A stretch of 64,000 bases of DNA, taken from positions 1,984,001-2,048,000 of the forward strand of contig NZ_CP065373.1 of the NCBI RefSeq assembly GCF_015710575.1, given 5' to 3'. Of this stretch, positions 1-6,982 are shown one piece after another (the first letter of the stretch is position 1; the number at the start of each line of letters is the position of its first letter). The notes below the pieces were generated by a model. It did not search any database. It worked only from the letters and a program-made list of their open reading frames with translations, and was not told the DNA's origin. Source of the DNA: Mycolicibacterium mengxianglii (GTDB taxonomy: Bacteria; Actinomycetota; Actinomycetes; Mycobacteriales; Mycobacteriaceae). A program made the position numbers and the translations under genes.

Positions 1-508
1 GGAGACTCTGGTCGCATTGGAGGCCTTCGTCGACAACGAGCGCTGGCAGGGGGTGCCGTTCTATTTGCGCACCGGCAAGGCGATGGGTGACAACCGTCGC
101 ACCGTGACACTGCGTTTCCGTACTCCGCCGCTAGGGCGGTTCGGCGAAAGTGGTTACGGTGCAGATGAATTGGTGCTGGAGCTGGAGGAGTCCCCGACGG
201 CCCAGATCCACCTCAACGTCAAGCGGCCGGGCCCGGATATGGCGCTGACGTGCGGCACCTTCCACCTCGAGATCGCCGATGACGACCCCGACGATTCGCC
301 GCTGGAAGCCTACGAGCGGTTGCTGTTGGATGTGATGCGCGGTGATCAGACATTGTTCACCCGCGCCGATGAGGTGGACCGGCTGTGGCAGGTGTGCCAG
401 CCGGTACTGGACAACCCGCCGCCGGTGCAGCCGTACGCGCAAGGTTCATGGGGCCCCGCCGCCGCGGTGTCCCTGGTGAAGGGCGGTTGGCGGCTACCGG
501 ATGCGTGA
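1..508 (+). CDS. zwf: Glucose-6-phosphate 1-dehydrogenase, C-terminal part (5' end outside window)
   Basis: The open frame enters from the left edge (first full codon at base 2) and ends at TGA 506-508, so only about 168 C-terminal residues are visible. They match the C-terminal domain of G6PD: a GVPFYLRTGK segment followed by a beta-rich NADP-dehydrogenase fold region and the PYAQGSWGP motif near the end. G6PD oxidises glucose-6-phosphate to 6-phosphogluconolactone at the entry of the oxidative pentose phosphate pathway in the cytosol. The N-terminal Rossmann domain with the active site lies outside the window. The 3' end overlaps the next ORF by 8 bases, implying co-translation with the GH15 enzyme. 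Confidence 0.93.
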   Translation, partial: ETLVALEAFVDNERWQGVPFYLRTGKAMGDNRRTVTLRFRTPPLGRFGESGYGADELVLELEESPTAQIHLNVKRPGPDMALTCGTFHLEIADDDPDDSPLEAYERLLLDVMRGDQTLFTRADEVDRLWQVCQPVLDNPPPVQPYAQGSWGPAAAVSLVKGGWRLPDA

Positions 509-2315
509 GTGGCCCGCGATCGCCGATCATGGCGTGATCGGCGACCTGCGTACCTGCGCGCTGGTCAGCACCGATGCCACCATCGATTGGTTCTGCGCCC
601 CCCGGTTCGATTCCCCGAGTGTGTTCGGCTCGCTGCTGGACCGCGACGAGGGCGGGTGCTGGGATCTGGCGCCCGACGGCGAGATCAGCCGTACCCAGCA
701 GTTCTACTTTCCGAATTCGGCAGTGCTGATCACCCGCTTCCTGACCCCGGACGGGGTGGTGGAGGTGCACGATTTCATGCCGGTGCACGACTCCCATGAG
801 GCTGATCATCGACAACGGTTGGTGCGCCGCGTCTCCGGGGTACGCGGCAAGGTCACCGTGCGGATGCTGCTGGACGCCCGGCCGGATTACGGTCGCTCAC
901 GTTGCCACGCCGAAGCGACCGACTCCGCGGTGGTGATCTCCGGCGGTGGCGTCCGGATGGGGCTGACGACCACCACCGAGCTCACCGTGGACGGCGGGAC
1001 CGTCGGCGCCGTCTTCACCCTCGCCGACGGTGACAGCGTCCAGTTCGTCCTGGAGATGCTCGACGACGACGAACAGCCATCGCGCGATGTCGTCGACGAC
1101 ACCGCCGGCCTGCTCGATGCCACGACGGGGTTTTGGCGGAACTGGCTGGCGAAGTCCACCTACACCGGGCGGTGGCGGGAGATGGTCAACCGGTCGGCGA
1201 TCACTCTCAAGCTCCTCACCCATGAGCCCAGCGGTGCCATCATCGCCGCCCCCACCACCAGTTTGCCGGAACTCATTGGCGGAAGCAGGAATTGGGACTA
1301 CCGCTACGTGTGGGTGCGCGACGCCGGGTTCTCGTTGTATGCGTTGCTGCGGCTGGGTTTCACCGATGAGGCCAACGCCTTCATCCGGTGGCTGTCCGAA
1401 CGCCTTGGCCGAGACGGTGAACCCGACGGCCTGCGCGGCGGCTTGGGCCCGCTGCGAGTGCTCTATGACATCGACGGCAACTTGCCCGACGAGGAGGAGA
1501 TCCTGGACCATCTGAGCGGGTACCGTGACTCGGCTCCGGTGCGGGTGGGCAATGCGGCGGTCGATCAGCTGCAGCTCGACATCTACGGCGAGATCATCGA
1601 TTCGGTGTACCTGTTCAACAAGTACGGCGCCGGCATCAGCCATGACGCGTGGAGCGACGTGGTTCATGTGGTCAGCTGGGTGATCGAGAACTGGGATCGC
1701 AAGGACGCCGGGATGTGGGAGGTGCGAGACCGCGAGGGTGCGTATACCTCGTCGCGGTTGATGTGTTGGGTGGCCATCGAACGGACCATCCGGATGGCCC
1801 GCCAGCGGGGCTTGCCCGGCGATGTGGCGGCCTGGTCGAAGGTGCGCGACGAGATCTACGACCGGATCATGAACGAGTGCTGGAATCCCGAACTCAAAGC
1901 GTTCACCCAGACCGAAGGCGGTGAACGCCTGGACGCCAGCGTCTTGCTGATGCCGATGCTCAAGTTCCTCTCGCCGGCTGACCCGCGGTTCCTGTCCACG
2001 CTGCGCGCGGTGGAAGAGCATCTGGTCACCGACTCGCTGGTGTTTCGCTACGACCCCGAGTCCGACGGTCTCGCCGGTGCCGAGGGCACGTTCTCGATCT
2101 GCTCGTTCTGGTACGTCGAGGCGCTGACCCGCGCGGGCCGGCTCGCCGATGCGCAACTGGCGCTGGAGAAGATGTTCACCTACGCCAACCATGTCGGGCT
2201 CTACGCCGAACAGGTCAGCGCCACCGGAGATCAGGTGGGCAACTTCCCGCAGGCGTTCACCCATCTGGCGTTGATCAGCGCCGCCCTCAACCTTGACCGC
2301 GCCCTCGACGGCTGA
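501..2315 (+). CDS. Glycoside hydrolase family 15 protein (glucoamylase/trehalase-like)
   Basis: 604 residues, start ATG 501 inside the zwf stop region. The N-terminal beta-sandwich begins with IADHGVIGD and CALVSTDATIDWFC; the (alpha/alpha)6 catalytic domain has the GH15 signature NWDYRYVWVRDAGF at about residues 263-277, and a late YAEQVSATGDQVGNFPQAFTH segment carries the second conserved catalytic region. GH15 enzymes hydrolyse alpha-glucosidic bonds (glucoamylase, glucodextranase); in mycobacteria a GH15 member is a trehalase. There is no signal peptide, so a cytosolic role on trehalose or glycogen-derived oligosaccharides is likely. Coupling with zwf suggests the glucose released feeds the pentose phosphate pathway; that link is inference. 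Confidence 0.88.
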   Translation: MREWPAIADHGVIGDLRTCALVSTDATIDWFCAPRFDSPSVFGSLLDRDEGGCWDLAPDGEISRTQQFYFPNSAVLITRFLTPDGVVEVHDFMPVHDSHEADHRQRLVRRVSGVRGKVTVRMLLDARPDYGRSRCHAEATDSAVVISGGGVRMGLTTTTELTVDGGTVGAVFTLADGDSVQFVLEMLDDDEQPSRDVVDDTAGLLDATTGFWRNWLAKSTYTGRWREMVNRSAITLKLLTHEPSGAIIAAPTTSLPELIGGSRNWDYRYVWVRDAGFSLYALLRLGFTDEANAFIRWLSERLGRDGEPDGLRGGLGPLRVLYDIDGNLPDEEEILDHLSGYRDSAPVRVGNAAVDQLQLDIYGEIIDSVYLFNKYGAGISHDAWSDVVHVVSWVIENWDRKDAGMWEVRDREGAYTSSRLMCWVAIERTIRMARQRGLPGDVAAWSKVRDEIYDRIMNECWNPELKAFTQTEGGERLDASVLLMPMLKFLSPADPRFLSTLRAVEEHLVTDSLVFRYDPESDGLAGAEGTFSICSFWYVEALTRAGRLADAQLALEKMFTYANHVGLYAEQVSATGDQVGNFPQAFTHLALISAALNLDRALDG

Positions 2316-2318
2316 CTC

Positions 2319-2993
2319 CTACCGGTCGAGTACTTTCGCGCCGATTTGTTCGGCGATGCGCACCGCCGAGTCACCCGGATCAGCACTGCAGGTGTTGACG
2401 TCGATGATGACGTTGTTACGCAGGGAAAGCGCGCGTCCGCACGCCCAGCCGGGGGCAGCGGCTTCCTGTTGTGTGGCGACGGTGCTGAGGGTGCCGTTGC
2501 GGTTGGTGATCTCGCCGACGACCCACTCCGACCCGCTCTGGGTGTGGGTGTACTGGTGGCAGGCCGGCCACTGCTGCACAGACGATTCGAAGAACTCGGC
2601 GGCAGGCTTGCTGTACCAGAACAGGACCACCGCCTGCTTCAGATAATTCGTGAACGCGTTTCCGTTGTTCAGGCTCTGTTCGCGCTCCGCGCGGATCTTC
2701 CTGTTGGCATAGACCACGGCTTCGGCGGCACCGTCGATGGCCAGGCATTCTGGCGGCGCCATGATGGCGCTGTTGTCGGACATCACGGCTTTGGACTCGG
2801 TGGGGACCATCGGCGCCCTCATCGTGGCCGACGCCTCTTCGGGACTGAGCAGCAAACCGTCTATTTCGGTCTCGACCACAGGCCGCGGCTTCAGCGTCGG
2901 CTCCGGCTCGGGCGGCGCGGCATTGCCCGTGCTGCTGCACCCCGCGAGCAGGATGCAGACCGCCGCTGCGAAGGCAGCTCGTGATTGGCCCAT
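2319..2993 (-). CDS. Lipoprotein with PknH-like extracellular sensor domain
   Basis: 224 residues from ATG 2993. The N-terminus is a lipoprotein signal peptide ending in lipobox LLAGC, so the mature protein should be acylated and anchored on the outer face of the plasma membrane. The rest resembles the PknH_C-like sensor domain seen in many mycobacterial lipoproteins (LpqQ/LprH/LpqA group): conserved cysteines (PPECL, WPACH, WACGRAL, NTCSA) and a final AVRIAEQIGAKV helix. This domain forms the extracytoplasmic part of Ser/Thr kinase PknH; ligands are unknown. A longer reading from 3053 is open but would place 20 uncharged or His/Arg residues before the signal peptide and is unlikely. It converges on GH15 with only 3 bases between the stops. 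Confidence 0.85.
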   Translation of the reverse strand: MGQSRAAFAAAVCILLAGCSSTGNAAPPEPEPTLKPRPVVETEIDGLLLSPEEASATMRAPMVPTESKAVMSDNSAIMAPPECLAIDGAAEAVVYANRKIRAEREQSLNNGNAFTNYLKQAVVLFWYSKPAAEFFESSVQQWPACHQYTHTQSGSEWVVGEITNRNGTLSTVATQQEAAAPGWACGRALSLRNNVIIDVNTCSADPGDSAVRIAEQIGAKVLDR

Positions 2994-3118
2994 AACCAAT
3001 GGTGAGACACCGCGGTGCCCGGCGCTGGCAGAAATGGGGTGTTTTATGGTCACGATGAGCAGGGTCTTTGATAACGGAATGTATCCCTACTCGGTCACAC
3101 CCGGGCGGGGCCGTCGAG

Positions 3119-3688
3119 TCAGCCCGAACCTCCGGAGATCGCGGACTTGAGCTCTGCCAGTGACTCGCGGATGTGCACCGTGAGGTCGCGTTCCGCCGGG
3201 TCGTCCAGCCAGCGCTCGAATGCGATCTTGAAGACGGCAACCCCGGCCTCGGCGGTGAGGCTGGCCGCCGGTTCGGGCACACCACGATCGCGCAGCGTTG
3301 CGCCCATGGCGGTGGCCATGGAGGCGAGCTTGATCAACTCCCGTTCCCGCAGAGAGGAATTGGCCGCTATCACCGTCTGGCGTTGGCGCGAGTAGGGCCG
3401 GCGCTCGTCGAAGAAGTCGTTCATCGACTCGAGTGCCGCGGCGACGGCGTCCAGCGGCGGCACCGACTCGGGGACGGCGGCCAGCGCCGCGGCAATCGTC
3501 TGTGGGAATTCGTTGCCGCCGAAAAGCACCTCGCGTTTGTCGGCGAAGTGCCGGAAGAAGGTGCGTTCGGTGAGCCCGGCCCGCTCGGCGATGTCGGCGA
3601 CGGTGGTCTGTTCGAACCCGCGGTCGAGGTAGAGCTCCAGCGCGGCGCGCTCCAGCCGGCCTCGCGCATCCGGTTCCCATCGACCCAT
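3119..3688 (-). CDS. TetR family transcriptional regulator
   Basis: 189 residues. The N-terminal TetR DNA-binding domain is clear: LERAALELYLDRGFEQTTV, then the helix-turn-helix VADIAERAGLTERTFFRHF and KREVLFGG. The C-terminal ligand domain is not recognisable beyond the general all-helical pattern. It is divergent from the SDR/epimerase at 3776, with an 87-base intergenic region containing a promoter overlapped by an inverted repeat, so it probably represses that gene and itself. The ligand is unknown. Confidence 0.92.
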   Translation of the reverse strand: MGRWEPDARGRLERAALELYLDRGFEQTTVADIAERAGLTERTFFRHFADKREVLFGGNEFPQTIAAALAAVPESVPPLDAVAAALESMNDFFDERRPYSRQRQTVIAANSSLRERELIKLASMATAMGATLRDRGVPEPAASLTAEAGVAVFKIAFERWLDDPAERDLTVHIRESLAELKSAISGGSG

Positions 3689-3706
3689 ACGGGAATTCTA
3701 CGGGGA

Positions 3707-3754
3707 TGACAGTGGCTGACATCAGGCGTTAGGTTGATGTCTGTCACTGACATC
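3707..3754. promoter_or_regulatory. Divergent promoter with overlapping TetR operator candidate
   Basis: On the plus strand a plausible SigA-type promoter is visible: -35 TGACAG (3707-3712), 17-base spacer, -10 TAGGTT (3730-3735). It is overlapped by an inverted repeat, TGACATCA (3717-3724) and TGATGTCT (3735-3742), 7 of 8 positions paired, 10-base spacer, with flanking TGACAG/CTGTCA (3707-3712, 3741-3746) also inverted. Position between a TetR gene and its divergent neighbour fits an autoregulatory operator. Confidence 0.5.
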
Positions 3755-3775
3755 GCACAACGTGAAGGAATCGCA

Positions 3776-4672
3776 ATGCATCTTTTCGTCACTGGTGCCT
3801 CCGGGCACATCGGTTCGCTGGTGGTCCGCGAGCTACTCGACAACGGGCATCAGGTGAGCGGGTTGGCCCGGTCCGACGCCTCCGCCGACTCGCTGACGGC
3901 GGTCGGGGCGCAGGTGGTTCGCGGCACGCTCGATGACTCCGAAGTCCTGGCCCGCGCCGCCGCCGAGGCCGAGGGCGTGATTCACCTGGCCTTCAAACAC
4001 GACTTCGGCGACTACGCCGGCGCGGCTGCGGATGACCTGCGGGCCGTCGAGGCGATGGGGAGTGCGCTGGTCGGCTCGGGGAAGCCGTTTGTGAACACCT
4101 CCGGGACCGCCATGCTGGCCACCGGTTCGGCGAGTGTGCTGGGCACGGAGGAGGCCCACGTCGATCCGTCAGGCGCCCGCGTCGCATCAGAGAACGCCAC
4201 CATCGCACTGGCCGAGCAAGGGGTGCGTGCGTCGGTCATCCGGCTGGCGCCCACGGTGCACGGATCCACCGACCATCACGGCTTCATCCCGACGATCATC
4301 GAAAATGCCTGCAGGACAGGGCGATCCATCTACATCGACGGCGGAGCCAACCGCTGGCCCGCCGTGCACAACCTCGACGCGGCCCGCCTTTACCGATTGG
4401 CGGTGGAATCGGCCCCGGCCGGGTCGCGACTGCACGGAGCAGCGGAGGAAGGCGTGCCGTTCCGGGAGATCGCGCAAGCCATCGCCGACCAACTCGACGT
4501 GCCGGTGGCCGGCGTGTCGATCGACCAGGCGACGGAAGAACTGGGGTTCATCGGCTGGGTGGCGTCACTGGACAACCCGACCTCGAGTGCGTTCACCCAG
4601 CAACTGTTGGGGTGGCAGCCCGAACATCCGACACTGCTCGAAGATCTGAAAGCCGGGCACTACTTCGCCTGA
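3776..4672 (+). CDS. NAD(P)-dependent epimerase/dehydratase-like SDR protein
   Basis: 298 residues. ATG 3776 is chosen because GAAGGAA lies just upstream and the protein then begins directly with the Rossmann motif (MHLFVTGASGHIG); an in-frame start at 3734 would lie inside the operator. It is an extended/atypical SDR: GxxGxxG nucleotide loop, GLARSDAS for the adenosine ribose, VIHLAF, then NTSGTAMLA where the catalytic Ser/Thr is expected. The usual YxxxK is not obvious, as in many NmrA/atypical SDRs, so catalysis is uncertain. Substrate unknown; probably controlled by the divergent TetR at 3119-3688. Confidence 0.85.
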   Translation: MHLFVTGASGHIGSLVVRELLDNGHQVSGLARSDASADSLTAVGAQVVRGTLDDSEVLARAAAEAEGVIHLAFKHDFGDYAGAAADDLRAVEAMGSALVGSGKPFVNTSGTAMLATGSASVLGTEEAHVDPSGARVASENATIALAEQGVRASVIRLAPTVHGSTDHHGFIPTIIENACRTGRSIYIDGGANRWPAVHNLDAARLYRLAVESAPAGSRLHGAAEEGVPFREIAQAIADQLDVPVAGVSIDQATEELGFIGWVASLDNPTSSAFTQQLLGWQPEHPTLLEDLKAGHYFA

Positions 4673-4756
4673 GTCCGGCCTCCGGACCGGGTGCTTTTGG
4701 GTGGCACTCTGACGGTCGGTACCGTCGATGAAGCCCTACCTGCAAGGGGAATGTCT

Positions 4757-4822
4757 ATGTCACGCAACGCCGATCCTGACATCCTCGTCATTGGAGCCAC
4801 CGGCATACCGGGTCTGCCGTAG
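4757..4822 (+). pseudogene. Truncated N-terminus of a flavin-dependent monooxygenase-like gene
   Basis: After a good ribosome site (AAGGGGA, 4744-4750) an ORF opens at ATG 4757 and reads MSRNADPDILVIGATGIPGL before a TAG at 4820. The DILVIGA-x-GxxGL pattern is the FAD-binding beta-alpha-beta start of Baeyer-Villiger-type and other flavin monooxygenases. Homology to anything stops at the junction with IS21-type transposase sequence reading on the other strand. I read this as a gene whose body was lost when a mobile element inserted and was later partly deleted. Only about 21 codons remain. Confidence 0.5.
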
Positions 4823-5134
4823 CGTCGTCGACGCCTTCTGATCGGCCGCGAAGGCGACGAAGCGCCGTCGGGAGAACGCCAACACCGCACAGAACAGGAA
4901 CAATCCTGGTGCGGCTTGGGCCCAGTCGATCACCAGATACTCACCCGGTGACCACACCGCCGACCGCCGCCCGCGGTGATTTTCATTGCGCCACAAGAGC
5001 TTCGCCTTGGCGACCAGGCGACGAAAGTTACGCGGCGATCCCTGGTGGCCGGCGGCCCCACGACGAACTCCCGTCAGCTCGTGATGTGCCTGAGAACCCA
5101 ACGCACGGCGCACGCGCTGGCGTTGGGCGTCCAA
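4823..5134 (-). mobile_element. IS21-family transposase (istA) remnant
   Basis: The minus-strand frame reads GSPRNFRRLVAKAKLLWR, then WSPGEYLVIDWAQAAPGLFL and FCAVLAFSRRRFVAFAADQK, closely following the start of the DDE core of IS21-type IstA transposases (the D in VIDW being the first catalytic acid). It lacks the helix-turn-helix N-terminus, the later DDE residues and any istB partner; the frame is interrupted upstream at 5135, and it ends abruptly after KASTTL at the fused monooxygenase stub. It is therefore a dead fragment. No terminal inverted repeats or target duplication are recognisable. The stretch 5135-5235 holds further degraded sequence and the leader of the next gene. Confidence 0.75.
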
Positions 5135-5235
5135 CAGCTACTCGGTGTCGAACTGGCGGGTAACTTGGGTGAGGCGGGCGCGTCGGCCCGCGGGACGGGT
5201 CGGTCGGCCGATGAGGATAGGTAGGGAACACGCGC

Positions 5236-6204
5236 ATGTCCGATGCGGCGCCTAGCGGAGCCGGGACCGCCTCCGGGTCCCCTGGCCTTCCCGACGGCTT
5301 CGAGAGTGTCTTCGCCAGCCGCTGGGTCGACCTCGGCGAGCTACGTCTACACGCCGTCGTGGGTGGCCACGGCCCGCCGCTGTTGCTGGTGCACGGCTGG
5401 CCCGAAACCTGGTATGCGTGGCGCCTGGTCATGCCCGCCTTGGCGCGACACTTCACGGTGGTCGCCGTCGATCGACGAGGTAGCGGTCTGTCCGACAAGC
5501 CATTCGACGGATATGACAGCGCCACCCTGGCCAACGACATGGTCGAGCTCATGGCTGCGCTTCACCACGAACGGTTCGCCGTGGTTGGACACGACGTGGG
5601 CATGTGGATCGCCTACGCGCTGGCCGCAGATCACCCCGACAGAATAGAGTGCCTCACCGTCGTCGAAGCGGCAGTTCCCGGCCTTACCCCCGCCCCGGAA
5701 ATCGCTGAAGTTCAGGACAGGTCGAATGCACTGTGGCATTGGGGGTTCAATCGGCTGGCCGATTTGAGCGAGGAGCTCGTCGAGGGCCGCGAACGCTTGT
5801 TCTTCGGCTGGCAGTTCGCCCACAAGGCGGCCACCCCGCTGCCGCCAGAGGTCATCGAAGTCTACTTGGCCGCGCTCACCACGGGGCGCGACGCTCTGCA
5901 CGGGGGGTTCGCCCCCTACCAGGAGATCGGCACCACCATTGAGCAGAACGCGCGGCGCAAACAGCAGCCGTTGTCCTTGCCGGTGTTGACGATCGCCGGA
6001 GAGCGGTCCACCGGGGATGTGGTGGCCGCGACCATGGACCCGGTTGCGGACAACGTGCACGCGCACGTCGTCATCGCCGGGTGCGGACACTTCCCCGCCG
6101 AGGAAGCGCCCACCGAGGTGCTCGCCGCACTCGAGGACTTTCTGGCGCCATATCGCGGCAGCGGAGTGCAGCGAGTCACCGATGTCGACGACGGCGGATC
6201 GTAG
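5236..6204 (+). CDS. Alpha/beta hydrolase, epoxide-hydrolase-like
   Basis: 322 residues, ATG 5236 preceded by AGGGAA. The fold is canonical: oxyanion HGWPETWYAWR at residues 53-63, VVAVDRRGSGLSDKP, nucleophile elbow VVGHDVGMW with Asp-120 in place of Ser, and late GCGHFPAEEAP supplying the catalytic His. An Asp nucleophile after His plus the HGWP motif points to epoxide hydrolases or haloalkane dehalogenases, which form an alkyl-enzyme ester; the HGWPE type favours epoxide hydrolase. Ring-opening tyrosines cannot be assigned with certainty. Cytosolic; stand-alone gene next to a decayed IS element. Confidence 0.85.
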   Translation: MSDAAPSGAGTASGSPGLPDGFESVFASRWVDLGELRLHAVVGGHGPPLLLVHGWPETWYAWRLVMPALARHFTVVAVDRRGSGLSDKPFDGYDSATLANDMVELMAALHHERFAVVGHDVGMWIAYALAADHPDRIECLTVVEAAVPGLTPAPEIAEVQDRSNALWHWGFNRLADLSEELVEGRERLFFGWQFAHKAATPLPPEVIEVYLAALTTGRDALHGGFAPYQEIGTTIEQNARRKQQPLSLPVLTIAGERSTGDVVAATMDPVADNVHAHVVIAGCGHFPAEEAPTEVLAALEDFLAPYRGSGVQRVTDVDDGGS

Positions 6205-6341
6205 GGTGCATGACGTTCGAGCAGCAGACCAAGACCGCGCACCTCGCCGGCCTGCGCCCACGCACCAGGTCAGCGTGCACTGAGCACGCCGGCCGACCCA
6301 AGTCGCTTCACCGGGCAGAGGCTATCTCCGGTACCTGTGCA

Positions 6342-6845
6342 TCACCGCCGCTCCTGGCTGGGATTTACCCGCGCAAGGCGGATCACAGCCAGCGCAACGG
6401 CTGCAACCCGTTGACTCTCAACCCGCAGAAACGCGGCTGCCTCGATGTCGTCGTCGTTTCCATGCTCGTTCAGTTCTCCGGCAACGTCGATGGCGAAGAA
6501 GTATCTTTGTGAGCGCCACGCGGTGCCGGGGTTCGGCTGGTAAAAGTGTTCCTCGAAATGGCATATGAGCTGCGGAGTAGACGTCCGCGTCATTCCCGTT
6601 TCTTCGTTCAGTTCCCGATCGAGTGCCGCAACCAGCGACTCCCCGTCGTCGACGCCGCCGCCGGGCAGATCCCAGGCACCGCCGCCTGCCCGATCCTTGA
6701 CCAGCAGGACGTCGTCGGCCCGAACCGCCACCCCGTACACGGAGGTGCGGTCGACCAAGTCCGCGACAGGTATCAGATGCACTGCGCCTGACAAGTCTCG
6801 GCACAAGGCTCGTTCAAGCCCATCGCGAGAAGGAACCTGCGTCAT
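6342..6845 (-). CDS. Nudix hydrolase
   Basis: 167 residues from ATG 6845 (GAGGTGG upstream); a GTG 12 codons further upstream is also open. The Nudix box is complete: G-G-G-V-D-D-G-E-x7-R-E-L-N-E-E-T-G-M, preceded by GAWDLPGGGVDDGES. Nudix enzymes cleave nucleoside diphosphates linked to another moiety (NDP-sugars, oxidised dNTPs, ADP-ribose and so on). The flanks give no substrate clue: convergent to the epoxide-hydrolase-like gene, divergent from a UvrA paralogue. The 137 bases between 6205 and 6341 show no gene. Confidence 0.88.
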   Translation of the reverse strand: MTQVPSRDGLERALCRDLSGAVHLIPVADLVDRTSVYGVAVRADDVLLVKDRAGGGAWDLPGGGVDDGESLVAALDRELNEETGMTRTSTPQLICHFEEHFYQPNPGTAWRSQRYFFAIDVAGELNEHGNDDDIEAAAFLRVESQRVAAVALAVIRLARVNPSQERR

Positions 6846-6982
6846 AACCGGCCACCTCGGTAGGAAGTTACTTCCCCACACCTGCTTTCACGCCCCGACT
6901 ACGAAGCGAGCGAATTCTCCCACGCCCCACCGCACGGTGTCCGAGCGTGGAGTACGCACTGTCTTCTGCTCGCGGCGGCAGA

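Noticed and set aside
897..2264. 455-codon minus-strand open frame antisense to the GH15 gene
   Set aside because: No domain, His/Pro/Arg-rich composition and exact antisense position to a well-supported gene; typical shadow of high GC at third positions.
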